In this document: piece after piece, positions 22,380 through 35,032 of the stretch
Numbering within the stretch: the stretch's first letter is position 1
How the letters are laid out: each line of letters starts with the position of its first letter
DNA from: Histoplasma ohiense
Taxonomy: Eukaryota; Ascomycota; Eurotiomycetes; Onygenales; Ajellomycetaceae
Direction of reading: 5' to 3'
DNA length: 64,000 nt
NCBI GenBank assembly: GCA_017607445.1
Contig: JAEVHH010000001.1
Coordinates: 4,898,001-4,962,000, forward strand
Made by a program: the position numbers and the translations under genes
Notes under the pieces: generated by a model
Database searches by the model: none
The model's input: only the letters and a program-made list of their open reading frames with translations
What the model was told of the DNA's origin: nothing

Positions 22380-24614
22380 TATTGGCTCATGGTGGATTCT
22401 ACAAGTTGTCCGATATAGTGTCCCCGTTATACCAAACACACTTTGACACATACACATAATTATATTCCTTGGATTCTTTTCTCGGATTTGGATAATCTTC
22501 GTTTTCCTATCACAAATCCCTGGATTGGAGAAACGATATCCAGCTTCCTTGTCTCTTTTGATTCGAGAGATTAGGTCTTCGGTGCACACGGTCGTTTGAT
22601 CAGATCTCTAAGAAAATGAAATGCCATTTCGCCATACGCTATCTTAAAGTTGGTCGTTCCAATTCATTCCAAAAGAATAAGGGTGGCCCATCCAATGGCT
22701 ATCTCTAAAAACGTCTTGTCCATTTGGGGTGCGAGGGAACTTACCTGGAATCTCAAAAGCCCGAGACTAGGGGAGTTTGATTTACACCCTAAAATATGCC
22801 GAAATCGGCTTCTCCCAATCCGAAGGTCGAAATTGATGCATGTAACTGCGAGGTGTAATGAAACGACATACTCGTGCATTTTCCTCGCAATTCAAATATA
22901 ATCAAATAGTTCGAAATACGAAGATATATATATCTTGTTGTCCTTGTCTCCCCAGAAATGCACAGGTATTGACGGGAAAAAGGTGCGGCAAATCAATTCT
23001 CCTGATTTAGCAGTCTACCGATTACATCGGTAGGGCCCTGATCACGGTATGTAATGCTGCCTGTGCACGTCCATGTTTTATTGTTTCTCACGTCGTAAGA
23101 TCTGCGACGTCCACATCCATCGCCAAGGCAAGAATTGCCATCTCTCCAGCATGTACAGGGCTGGATAGGCCGGATGCCAGCCCGATAAATGCCGAATTAC
23201 TAGTACAGTGTATTGCAAAAATTTACCCTGGGGATTAAGCCTATAGGACAAGGCGGTGCAACACTGCTAACGCGAATGTAAGGAAAGCCTCGATAAAGCC
23301 ATCGGCATTGGTCCGCCGTAAGTGTTGCGCCTGTGGTAGTGACCATATTAGAGGTACCGAGATCAGAGCCACCCTGTGGGCATGAGCTTGGAAGCCTAGA
23401 ATTCGAGAAAATATCGAGGGAAAATTCCCCAATATATCACCCTGTCACGCGTTGTTAGCTATGATCTTATTCAAACAAGTAACGGGATTGGCGGCTGAAT
23501 CGCTCGAGTATTTTGATGTGTGGCTACCGCATCCGGCCACAGGAAGAACCATTCTAACAGACTGTGGTGGCTCCAACTAAAAGGTATCCATTCATAATAT
23601 TGAACAAAGCCCACGAGATACTCGAACATTGAAAGACAGTATCTTGGGGACAAGGGAGTTGTGCAGCATTGAAACTTTTTCGCTGGAGAATAACACTGTG
23701 TTGATGAACTAAACAAGATATCTCTGCATGTGTTGCTGAGATGCAACGGGGAGGCATTACACCCACTCTAAAATGTGATGGCATTATTTTTCAAAACATT
23801 GCTGCAAATTTGGGGAGTGTTTCGTGCTGTTGAAATGTGAGCAACTCATATTTGCCATTATTGTTCACCACTATTTCATTCCCCATAAATTTTGCAAGAT
23901 CAATAAACACCATATATAATCCCGCTGCTAGCAGGAACGAACATGTACACACAATTAATAATAAACATCAAGACGTGAAACCTGAACAGACTGGCAAGGT
24001 ATCAATCATTAAGTTTTTTTTCTTTTGTCTGAAAGAAATCGTTGTATACTGTAACTCGGGGAACATAGCCAGGCTAAGTAAATCATGGGCAATCAGGCTC
24101 GCGGGCTTTCAAAGGTTCGATCTCTGGTGCTCTGGATTTTAGTAAGTTTCCCAGATCCTTGATTTGCACCGGCCCAGTCTTCATCTCCACGTACTGGCCG
24201 ACTAGGTCCGGATCCTTGACGTTGGTCTTCCAGACATGAGTTAATGATGCCCGTTCGGCGTGAAGTCATAGAGTCAGAATTCCCTTTGGATTGGTGACAG
24301 TAAATTGGTGACTGCTTCAAGAAAATTACGGTTTCGATATCCATCATGTGGTCTTGTGAGTCGGGGTTCAGGGGCTGAGAAGAAAGCAGCCCATACGCAG
24401 TCAAATGGGAGAAGCTGTTCCTGATGGCTTGCTTGCTACTAACCCCTCTTTTGCGTACTTGTTCCGATGATACATTCACCTATGGTATCTGAAGCTATAA
24501 ATCCAGGAGCACCTTGGGCGGGCCTAATTGGATCACAAGTAGAAAGCTCTTGCGAACCTCGATCAGCCTTAATACCTCATCGTATTCTGGCTGATGATGT
24601 GGAGCCACTTTGGG
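22380..24614. other. Gene-poor region with possible coding relic
   Basis: No intact gene. On the minus strand between about 24275 and 24100 one frame reads through about 55 codons with coding character (HVWKTNVKDPDLVGQYVEMK then GPVQIKDLGNLLKSRAPE), preceded by a stop; I do not recognise it. The rest is AT-rich with no repeats seen. Confidence 0.4.
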
Positions 24615-25776
24615 TTATGTAAAGTCGTTCTCTTCCGGGTTCCTTTTATTCGCATGAGCTATGGAAGTTGGCCAGACTTCCTGGTAAGTTGGCATTTTTA
24701 CTTCTAGATCAAGGCGAAGTCCAATATCAGTTGCAGGATCAGCGTCGCTGCCCCATTCGTGATTTGTAATTGTAGCCCGGCGAGAGAATTTTTGGTCACT
24801 GGCTTCACTGACAGAACCAATTTTGTACTTCTGCTTCTTCACACCCCGATCTCGCATAAATGAACCAATAACAATTGCATTAGAGATTGCCGTGGCGACT
24901 ACGATTTCGAGAGAGGAAAATAGAGAGCGGTATTGTTGGTTTCCCTGACATTGAATCACTGCCGGTACACGATAACAGGTAATTACAACAAAAATGAGGG
25001 ATAAGGCGAAGAGGAGAGTGAGAGCTAATTTTCGAAAGATAGACATCGTCGAAACAACGATGATAGGAATTGGGAAAGCGACAAGCAGCATATCTGTTGC
25101 GGCATCGCAGGCACCCATGGCCACCAGGTGCGCATATCCCTGCCGGCATTTGGGTTCGGGCATTGGATTGACCTGCCAGTAGTTGTGGAAATGGTTGGCA
25201 TTCCGCTAACGTGGAGATTGCCACTGCAGCAAATGTAGCCACAAGAAAAAGGCAGATAAAATTCAACATCAACTGAAAGGAACGTCGCCAAGTCTGCGCG
25301 GTGAGTCGCGTAAGGAATTCAGTAATGGTATATTTGGCAGTCCAGATGCTGGGAACTTGGAAATTAGCTGAGAAGCTACTTTTTGAAGCGGAATTGAATT
25401 TGCAGGAGTAGCGGCGAAGAAATGCTCATGAGAGATTGCTGAGATCTTACAAGAGTGAATAGAATATCCTTGCTCCCAAAACCAGCTCGCTTCCAATCTC
25501 CCGCTGGCGAATCTGAATGTCTGAAAGATTTGTGTCAATTACGTTGTTCGTGCCGTAAATCAGAACCAAATGGACTAGTCCCATACGAATAAGCAATGGA
25601 ATGACACTCGCGAGCATAATCCAGTCTTCTGGGAAAAGGACCTGAGTTCGAAGATACCGGCCGATGACTCGGACAAAAATAATAGCGAGGGAACATCCAG
25701 TACACCACCAGCTAACCAGGAGAGTGGTTATCACTTCCCATCTGGTCAGCTCGTCAGGCGCACTGCTCGAATACAT
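24615..25776 (-). pseudogene. Rhodopsin-like (SAT4-type) seven-TM protein, frameshifted
   Basis: Member of the large fungal family of rhodopsin-like integral membrane proteins of unknown function. Exon 1 25776-25451 (ATG, MYSSSAPDELTRWEV) joins exon 2 at 25348 through a GTAAGA...CCCAG intron, restoring YSLFIWTAKYTITEFLTRLT. Exon 2 then has the hallmark STLAECQPF, and the next family block, HNYWQVNPMPEPKCRQGYAH, continues in a frame shifted by one base: an extra C sits at about 25197-25200. Downstream is intact to the stop at 24615 (AFPIPIIVV, YRVPAVI, QQYRSL, FMRDRGVKKQKYKIGS). About seven hydrophobic segments are visible over both frames. Either a young pseudogene or a single-base assembly error; about 352 residues would be expected for a whole member. 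Confidence 0.8.
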
Positions 25777-28687
25777 TCGAGTAACGATCCTCGGTATAGC
25801 ATCCGTCAGCACCAGATCTTGTCGACAGAAGATCAGAGCGCCAATGGTATTTTAAGCCTCACCCTGATCAGCTTCACGAAGCGGCACCAGGATTAGTGCG
25901 CGTTACGGGGTTTTCCTTCCCGCGAAAAATGATTTTTCAGTAGTTGTCCTCAAATATCTCCCAAACCCCCTTGGCCCAGTGTAGTGAGGGCATTTATCTC
26001 AGCTTGAAAAATGAACAAGCCGAATAGATTATTCAAAGGACATGCCCAGTCGAAAAAGGTGACATCGTTTCACATTGCCCGTGAGTTATGTTTCACAGGA
26101 CATAACATATATTGGGGAAGCATAGGGAGAACCAAACGAAGGGCGGGGAAGCTTAAGGCGAAACCGAGCGGGTTAGGGAAAGTATTGAAGTAAAATTTAT
26201 GTACCACTTGAAAGTTCCAACGTTAAGGCGACGAAAGAAAGACCTGTTAAACTGGAAAGGAAAGAAGTCCTGAGGATACAGAATTTGTTAACATAATGCA
26301 CGTCATCCCAGCTGCATAGAATGCCGAGACTTTTCCAGGACATGTTTTTTTTAGCATGATAAATTCCATGATCACGGTAATGTGATTTCCTAAATTATTG
26401 CAGTTGACAACCAGGATTCATGTTCATGAGAGTTACCCACGGCAAAACCAGAGTAGCTTGTCGAATTGAACTGTTTCTCATGCCAGAAATTGGCTTGTTC
26501 CCAAAACCATTCAAATCAGCAAGTAAGGGGTGTTCAGGGAATTGAGCTTTGCGATAGTTTATCAATTTGCCGCTTGTAAACTCTGAATTTTGGTATGTGA
26601 CGGTGGGGTAACCATGTGATGACCTCTGATAGGTTGATTATATCCATGGATAGCAGGACGAATAAGTTGATACTCATCGTTATACAACAGTGCTTGCTCC
26701 TTTGTTACTCGGTGCCAGTCGGTTATTTCCCATCCAGAGCAGCTGAGATAGGCATTGGTATAATGCATGAGTCGTAATATGCAGCAATGAATCAGACCAG
26801 TCGACTGTTCCGGAAGGAAAGGCTTTGCAAAAGGAGAGCATTTTATTTTTCAATTCCGGAGCCGCTATAAATGCCAACAAAGATGAGAGCGCGGATTGCC
26901 CAGAGATAATATTATCGATATTTATCCTGTTGATAGAAGGGTTTGAAATGGAACGCGTGCCACATAGCGGCCCTTATAAAGCTCTTTGACATCACGTAAT
27001 GCCCATGCACAATGTAGCGACATATTGACATTTGATGTAACTGTGAAGGACAGTTCGGTCGTCGATCGACATTGTTGGCAGCAAGTGACAATGTATTTAA
27101 CTTAGGCAGGCATTTTTCACCTGTCAGCAGACAATTTAAACTTCTCAACCTTGATGCCACACATCTTTACCATATTATCAAAGTGAACAGCTTCGATAGA
27201 TATTTGCCCTCTCTGAAGCTGTTTATATAGCAGGCAGCATTACGGATCTTCAAGGAATAGTTGCTTAAGTTGGAGAGGCTCGAGGCTTTCAATGGGTCGT
27301 TCGCTTGGTTGTAGCAGCATAATGCAGGAGATTGTTGTTGCCAACCAACTACGGCCTGTTTGACAGCCGTAACAAACAGACAAAGAGACCATATTTGATG
27401 TCACTGTGACATGGTGGGCGGTCGAAATCGCGAGGGCTTGACCAAAAATATCGGCTCCAGCGGGTGAGGTGATCGTGTATATTCGGCACACAACGAAACC
27501 AAGCGGAAAACTTCACTTTTTCGGTAAAGCCCATTTCTTCTAGAGCCGAAAATGAACGCTCCCCGCGCAGAGAGAGTTGTGCTCTAAGTAGAATCCCAAA
27601 CTGCGGATGTGCCCGTTGGAAACCACTCGTCAGGTCAAGGTTATGTATAGCCTGCATGGCATTCTGTGCCGCTGCCAGCGCTCTGGAAGAAATTAGGAAA
27701 ACATATCAAGGTTGTGCATCCCTCTTATGCCGGTGCAAGGCGTAGGGGTAAGTTCGCAGCTCAATTCCTCATTGAAGGTTGAGGAGAGATCTATATTTAG
27801 GATGAATCCGGCTAGTGTAGGTTGAGGTAAGGTTCGGCCACATCGCGTATCGCCTTGATCCTGCCTCAGTGAACTGGTAATTCTTTGGAACTATGTAGGG
27901 TATTCAAATCTAATCGACTACATGCAATGGATTGCTTGTAAGTATGTTCAAATTGATTGCTTCAGATTTTAATTGTGTTTTTCTAGGTGAAGTAGTAGCG
28001 AACAAAGAACACAACTGCGAAGGATGACAACCATCTGTGTCTCATTTTCCTGTTATTCTCCGTAATTATTTCTTTTTTTTTTTTCAACCTGCCTTGGATC
28101 CGCGTAATCTGTTGCATCCATTCATTGTCACTGCCATAAATCAGAATCAGGAAGCCCTTTGCAGGCCTTCGTTCTTGTGTAAAACACCCAGTGTCAATCG
28201 AGGCAATCTGACAATCCGAAAACTGAGCCAAAAGAAACAGAAATAGCGTAGCTTACACGCCCGAACGGTAGAGATATAACTAAGAACAAAAACTCAAGGA
28301 AAACATATCAAACAAGGCTTCCTTGCCTGCACCGTACGCCATTCTGCTCACCGTAAATAAAATTGAGAATAAGCAAGAAGATCACCGAAGTGAGGAGGAA
28401 CTTGCAACTGCGGCTAAGGGATCGATGGTATACAGTGATTTGACAGTGAGTAAAAGGGTGATGTTTCGCGGGACAGTCCATCTACTCTCCCCTCCTAATG
28501 ATTCTTTATCATTGAGCTGTAGGGAGCAAGTAGCAAGGTCCGCATATTTAGCTGTCCCGTTCATCCTTAAGAATAGCTGAATAGGGGCAATATACCAATG
28601 TGGAGACGTCCGGTGTTTCTGCGTTCATTTTCATTTATAAAATACGAATTCATATATTAATCCCACGTCAAGGCATGGAATCGCCGT
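25777..28687. other. Gene-poor region with coding-like fragments
   Basis: No intact gene. On the minus strand an acceptor-like TTCTTCCAG at about 27690 is followed by an open stretch (ALAAAQNAMQAIHNLDLTSG, FGILLRAQLSLRGERSFSAL, EEMGFTEKVKFSAWFRC) that looks protein-coding but runs into frame changes after about 27430. More scattered open pieces lie at 26680-26880 and 27720-27900. I do not recognise the family. A 14-base T-run is at about 28071. Confidence 0.4.
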
Positions 28688-29554
28688 TTAAGTAACCCAG
28701 CGATAACTGGCATATCGTCCAGCGGTTTCACTCCTTCTGATGATCTTCACAACTTGTCCTCGTCGCAAACCTAGGTATTTCGCCACGGGGTCTCCGCTCT
28801 GGATACGCGGAAGCTGGGATTCTTTTAACCGATATCGCTGCAGGAGCCGTTTCTTCTCCTCCGCGCTAAGAAGAACGTGCTTCGGTACTAGTTCGTGATG
28901 TGTAATATTGACTAGAAGTTCCTGTTCCTGAAAGTGTTCACAGAAACGGCCCGGTATGCTATTGAGTACTCGCATGGCAGACGGAGATATTGGCGTTTGG
29001 CTAACGAAGATACCAGTGTGATAGTTTTGTTCGTCGATGAAATGGTTGAATGCACGAATCTGTTTTGTTCCGACGCTCTGCATATCGGCGCAGAACTCGA
29101 CGTAGATAGTGCCGCATTCGGGGACTGGGTTTGGTTTTGAAGCTGTGGGGAGGGGAGTGTATTTGTCCATCATTGTCTGCGAAGGGCGGGCGCTGATTTT
29201 CATCTTATTGCGACTGTCCACCACAAACCGAGACGATCAGTACCGTGTGCAGGAATAGCTAAAAGTTGACATAGCGTGGGGACATATGTTTCACATACTC
29301 AGGAAATCCAAGAGCGTCTGAATATCTCGTCCTGAACTCGTCGAGAGGAATTTTTATCTCTTCTTCGGTCACCTCATAGCCCTGAAACACAACGCCCCGA
29401 AAATAGATCAGCAGCTGCATATATGGCGGCGCGAGACAGGAATAAGCTATACCCGATCTGCCAGCATCTCAAAAACCGTTCTCCATGTGCGCCAGAGCCT
29501 CGTCATCTCACGATCCGCGTCGGCAGACGCCCTCGAGTATTCTTCATCCGCCAT
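28688..29554 (-). CDS. RPB5: RNA polymerase subunit Rpb5 (ABC27), shared by pol I, II and III
   Basis: Core subunit common to all three nuclear RNA polymerases, at the DNA entry jaw. Exons: 29554-29453, 29381-29299, 29213-28688, giving 236 residues. Exon 1 starts MADEEYSRASADADREMTRL with the LWRTWRTVFEML helix; exon 2 reads GYEVTEEEIKIPLDEF; exon 3 carries the highly conserved C-terminal domain: EQELLVNITHHELVPKHVLL, QRYRLKESQLPRIQSGDPVA, KYLGLRRGQVVKIIRRSETA, GRYASYRWVT. Introns start GTATAG and GTATGT. Divergent from BFR1 with 450 nt between start codons. Confidence 0.96.
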
Positions 29555-30004
29555 CTGAGCTATACTTGTTGGATGAGTTGCGCAGGAAGCTTCTTAGCCA
29601 GGGAGGAAATGGAAAATTACAGAGTAAGTGCGGCTGCAAATCACAGGGAGAAGGCAAGCAATGAAATTTTAAGTCGAGTGCGATGTTGTTGGAAATTGTC
29701 GCTCTCTCTGAATTTTTTTTTTCCCGTGGTTGGTAAGTTCGAAAAACAGATTGGCGTTTGGCTAGACGCACGGACCACCCTGCACTGAGATCCGCCGGCG
29801 TCGATATTTTTCCTCCACAAGTTCTCCAATCGGCCACCCTGTCATTAATATCGCCTGTTGCGCTCTCATTTCATTCTTCGTTTCCAGGCTTGCCCTCCCT
29901 TCTTTTATACTCCAATCCACCTAGCTATCGGAAAACCGTACTTTGTTCTACGTAATCCATTGGGGCGCGATCTACCTCGGTTGTGTCCGTCACATTTGTC
30001 CACA
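29555..30004. promoter_or_regulatory. Divergent promoter region RPB5 / BFR1
   Basis: 450 nt between the two start codons must carry both promoters and 5' leaders. A T-tract (about 29716-29724) and a pyrimidine-rich leader upstream of the BFR1 ATG are visible. No specific factor site is claimed. Confidence 0.5.
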
Positions 30005-31690
30005 ATGGCCGCCGACACCAAATCCTCAGCTAAGTCGGATGGGCACAAGACAAGGCCTGAGAACCCCAGCGAAGAGGCCTACAAGGCTGATCTGGCTCGT
30101 GCGGAGAATGAATTGGCCGCTATCCAGAAAAGAATGGTATGTATTGGTTTGGACCTCGTCTAACCTCCTATTTAGTACACAGCTGCACATTCTCCAGATT
30201 GATACTGACGATGAACGATTCAATAAAGGAAGAGGTGAAGGCCAAAATAAACTCGGCCAAACCAAACAACCAAGATTCCCCAACCGCTAAGAGGGCTCAA
30301 GAATTACGAGCTGAACTTTCTTCAATTCGTCAGCAACAGCAGGGTTTCAAAGCTTCTCGAAACAGTCTTCAGGAAAAAATCAACACACTTGAGGCTAGTA
30401 TCAAATCTCGTGTTGCTGAACAAAAGGCGTCGCGTTCCCGTATCTCCTTTAAAAATGTTGACGAAATCGACAAGGAAATCCAAAGGCTTGAAAAGCAAGT
30501 CGATTCAGGCGTCATGAAGTTGGTTGACGAAAAGAAAAACCTCGCCGAGATTTCGAACCTCAGGAAGCAGCGAAAAGGCTTCTCTGGATTTGAAGAGTCT
30601 CAAAAATTCATCGATAACTTGAAGTCACAGCTTCATGAATTAAAGAAGTCCCTGGACAACCCAGAGGCCAAGGCCTTGAGTGATAGATACTCCGCGATCC
30701 AACAAGAACTAGATGCCATGAAGGCTGAGCAAGACTCTGCTTTTAAGAGCTTGAACGCTCTTCGGGACGAGCGCACCAAGATTTATGGCGAGCAGCAAAA
30801 GGCGTACAGTGCAGTCAGAGAAATCAAAGATAACTACTACAAAGCCCGCAGAGCATATAAGGAGTACGAAGACGAACTTTACCGCATTCGTCGAGAACGC
30901 CAAAAGGCTGAACGAGAGTCATATGAGCGGGAGAAAAGGAAGAAGATTGCTGATAAAAAGCTAGAAGAAGCTTCCCGACCAGCCTACACGGATGAGATCC
31001 TAATTGCCCAGGGCCTCATCCGCCACTTCGATCCCTCGTACGATTTCTCTGCTCTTGGCCTGGAAAAAGACAAGAAGGGAGAACTTAGTGGCTACCGTGC
31101 CGAAGTGGGACGCACTGTCGACGCATCTGATCTTAAGGGTGTCAAGATCATAAGGAAAGATGATCGAGAAGAAAATTATTTCATGGGAGGCACTGGCGGA
31201 AAGAAGGGCAAGAAGGGCAAGAAGAATTTGGCGGCGAGCTCTCCATCTCCTGCTCAATTCAACCTTTCCTTTGGTGTTATCGAAGATTTGGCAAGCGTTA
31301 AAGCAGACCCCCCAATGAGCCAGGCAGATGTTCCGGCCCTTATTACAAAACTAGCCGAGAAAATCACTAACTGGAAGGCCCAGCAGGCCTCAAAGACTGC
31401 GGAGGTAAGGTTTTGGAACATTTTCAGTGATACACCCATCATGCGGCGAAAAACTAACTTTTAACTTTTCTTTTCGCTAGAACATCAAGAAAGCCCAGGA
31501 AGAAATCGACCGCCTCGATGAGGAGGATACAAGCGTTAAAGAGAAGCGAACGACAGATACTGCACGCAAGCCTGCTCTCCAGAACGAAGGTGCCAATGGA
31601 AAGGTGTCCGCAACTGCAGAGCTTAAACAGGAAAAGGACGCGGTTGCCGATGCAGCTGAAGAGCTTCAGAAAACGTCCCTGGAGGCTTAA
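30005..31690 (+). CDS. BFR1: Nuclear segregation / ribosome-associated protein Bfr1
   Basis: Coiled-coil, polysome and ER-associated RNA-binding protein implicated in nuclear segregation and secretion. Exons: 30005-30136, 30229-31404, 31481-31690, giving 505 residues. Exon 1: MAADTKSSAKSDGHKTRPEN, with AENELAAIQKRM at its end. Exon 2 is a nearly continuous coiled coil with RISFKNVDEIDKEIQRLEKQ, LVDEKKNLAEISNLRKQRK, then AQGLIRHFDPSYDFSALGLE and a Gly/Lys patch GGKKGKKGKK. Exon 3 is an acidic-basic tail. The first join is the least certain: 30229 is the only in-phase acceptor I find, and it aligns with the family without a gap, but a stronger-looking CCAG at 30197 would shift the frame. Intron 2 runs GTAAGG...CGCTAG with a TAAC branch. 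Confidence 0.88.
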
Positions 31691-33642
31691 GCGTCGCAAA
31701 CATCATACCTGGACCAGACCGTGGAACAGTCCCCGATTCGAACTTAATGGACACAGTTCTTCCTTGGAATTTTCCTTCCAATTCTTGGATATGTATATGT
31801 TCGGCCACTATCCAATTTTTTTTTTCAACCCCCAAAATAATAAAATTAGCTCGGTCTACTATTTTGACGGTCTTCATTTCATGCAAAGGGGAAAAAATAG
31901 TAAGATGGAAGTGATGGATTGTTGACTCTTTCCTGGTTTCGTCATTATTTTCTTTTCTGACGATCTCGATACCTACGTTGATATATTTCCCCGAAGGCTC
32001 TGTCTATATATATACACTTTATATATGTAGATAGATTTTATTTTCCCCAGCTTTCTTGACGTGATCAAGGAGCCTAGTTCTGTTTCCACTGATATATCAT
32101 TTCTTTCCTTCTCCTCTCTTTCCTTTAGCATCTTGTATTATCTTTTTTTCTTTCTTCTCTAATATAAGCGTATATATAAAAATTTTATCCATTATTATTT
32201 CCCAGTTGTTTTAATATTGGTCTCGTTGCTCCTTTCTCTAGGATTATTTTAATAAATAGAATATACCCAGTTACAGCCTTTACCCTCCAGGCCATTTCTC
32301 CCGTGTTCGTTCCGGAGCTTGGCTCCTATAACCAACACGAACTACTGCCGGTGAATCCACTGCCCACGAGGCGGCTACTTCGATGCTAATTCCGTTAATT
32401 TCTCGGTTATTCAACAGAAACGCTGCAATGTATTATTATTGTTAGTAGCCTCTCAAACCATATTGCAAATTATCAATAACTCTGACTATGGACACTGGTG
32501 AGTCATGGAGTGATTTCAAGTGCCAATGGAATAGTAAAGCAAAAATACGAATGGACATTGGCCCATTAGGATCGACGCTGTTCAGTGAAAGTTGGGCAAA
32601 GGGAAGGCAAATTCACTAAGTTTTCTGAACAGAACAGAGGGTAAATGATAAATGGCAGAAGACGCGTATTCAGCCATGTATCAAGGATCCTGAGTGTAAT
32701 TTGAGGAGCAATTCGGAGAGCTGGCCATGCAGAAATAAATCCTCTTTACAGAGATGCGGCTTCTCTACAGCCGGGGAACTCTGCACCGTCCTATTTTCAA
32801 ATATTGAAGGATAATTTACTTTCTATATGGAAGCCGGATATGGAGTCCATCGAGGATAATGCTCCTATTCATTCAGCTTAAATATTTACTCAATTCTTGA
32901 CTTGACAATCGTGGAATTTATGATATGAAATGGCTCCCTAATTCTCCTGACATAAATATTACAGAACATGCATTAATTAGCAAAGTCTAGAGGGGAAAAA
33001 AATATGTAAGTTGGATCCAGAGGTTTGGAAACTTTGAAGAAAGAGAGAATAACCTCAAAGCATATTTTAGTGAGCTTATTGAAGAGACTGTGAGAGGATT
33101 GAGGAGACAATTGGTATTTACTAGTACTTTCACGAGTTAATACAATGAGGGGAAAACAGAGTTGATACTTTATAGCAGCAAATGGATAGTATACTTTTTA
33201 ATATAGATCATGAGAGCAGAACATCTTGTCAATAACTAGTGGATATATTGGCATCACAGGGTGGGTTTCAAACTTAATACCTGAGACTCTAGGGGGTCCC
33301 TGTAAAACAACTCCTTGCACAAACCCGAAGCTAGTGCTGCAAGTCTCCGATTTATTGGGATCTCGATGTAGATCTCTAGTGTTAATGGAGTAATTTTCCA
33401 CGCCTCCATCCATCTGCTCTCAACCACCCCGCAAGTATGCAACCAATGAGCAATGTGCTGTCATATGAAATACCGCTTCAAGCAGGACCATAGGGTATTA
33501 AACCGTCCAATGTTCCACTTCCTGGGATCGACGGGTTTAGAAACTGCTTCTGTTAAAACAACCTTAACATACTCCTATCTCCTATCTCATTATTCATAAT
33601 ATTCGAAAATATACTAATCAAACAGCCGGTCAAAGACGAGCG
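31691..33642. other. Long intergenic, AT-rich
   Basis: Follows the BFR1 stop. Pyrimidine-rich and T-rich between about 31920 and 32280 with TATA-rich short runs (about 32007-32026), then AT-rich sequence without frames of interest. Nothing else recognised. Confidence 0.5.
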
Positions 33643-34969
33643 ATGTTGGGGGAATTTCCTCTAAAGGACAAAATCGTGGCAATTACAGGCGGTGGATCAG
33701 GTATTTTGTATTTACTTTTGAACCACCGAATAAATAAGTCAGCTATCCAAGAAGCATTGACCATCAGCAAAACAATATACAAAATCAAGGAATCGGCCTC
33801 GCCTTCGTCAAATATGCACTATCTCTGGACGCCAGAGTTCTCATCGGCGATCTAAGCCTTACCACAGACGCTGAGAAGCTCATTGCCCAACAAAACAAGG
33901 ACAACCACAAAAGGAATGGTAGTGGTGGTGATGATGCGGTGCGCCATTCCGCATCGGTAGCATTTACACCATGCGACGTAGCGAAATGGGATCAACTACA
34001 AAATCTGATCGACAAAGCGAAGGAAGTCTTTGGAGATGTACCAGATGTATATGTGCCATGTGCGGGAATCTTTGAACCGGTATAGTATCCTCCCTACCCA
34101 GTGATTCTCCCAGCCCATTTTCCCATTCCATATTGCTCTCGGGGCCCCAAGGGATCAAAGTTGCTGGCCCAAAAAAAGAAAAAAGAAAAAAGAAACGGGT
34201 GGAGGGAAAGGGGTTGTGAATAGGGGATTGTTTATATCTATCAAACGGACCAACAAACAATCAACTATAACATAACTTACGTGGTATATATATTAGCCAC
34301 GCTCCAATTTTTGGCTCGACCGCGAGCAGGAAGAAGACCGCTACGCAACGCTGGACATCAACGTAACGCATCCGATAAAATTCACGCGCATGGCGATGCG
34401 CACGCTGCTGGGATATAAGAAAAAGGGTGTTGTGCTGCTCATATCCTCCATTGCCGGATTGGATGGAGTGTATAGTAAGCCGTTGTATGCGGCGGCGAAG
34501 CATGCGATTGTGGGGTTTGTGAGATCCATGAGCGTTGCAGAGCAGCAGTTTGGGATCAAGGTTGTGGGCATCTGTCCAGGGTATGTATATGTATATATTT
34601 CAATATTTATATTTCTTTTCTATCTGTTTTTTCACTTTTTTGCTCGTCCTTTTTTCTGATTGCTAACTTGGATTTGGAAAACAAAGCATCGTCGATACCC
34701 CTATCTGGAACGATGAGGGGGAATTGCTATCATGCTACCAGCCTGATAGGGCGCAGATGCTGAGACCCGAGCTCATTGCAGCATCAATGATGAAGCTAAT
34801 TCAGAAAGGTGAATATACCGGCGGCACCGTGTATTTGGAGACTGGGGAGGTTAGCAAAGTGGTTTATAAGGGATTTGAGAATGACCCTGGCGATACCACG
34901 GCGATAGAGACGTTGCCAGGTGTGCGGCTGGTTGGGAAGCAGATGAGGAAGCAGATGGAAATGCTATGA
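33643..34969 (+). CDS. Short-chain dehydrogenase/reductase
   Basis: NAD(P)-dependent oxidoreductase of the classical SDR family, resembling 15-hydroxyprostaglandin-dehydrogenase-like fungal members; substrate unknown. Exons: 33643-33700, 33790-34079, 34297-34580, 34687-34969, giving 304 residues. The cofactor motif TGGGSGIG (residues 15-22) is split by intron 1; VPCAGIFEP is the NAG-like block, in which the usual N is C; LISSIAGLDG supplies the catalytic Ser, and YAAAK the Tyr and Lys. Exon 3 ends ICPG and exon 4 starts IVDTPIW, the usual PG-x-V-x-T-P element. The C-terminal part (GGTVYLETGEVSKVVYKGF) is family-like. Introns start GTATTT, GTATAG and GTATGT; the second is 217 nt. Isolated in the window, not in a recognisable metabolic cluster. 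Confidence 0.9.
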
Positions 34970-34995
34970 TGGTGGATTATTTTAATCAGTTTGTT

Positions 34996-35032
<37 letters not shown>

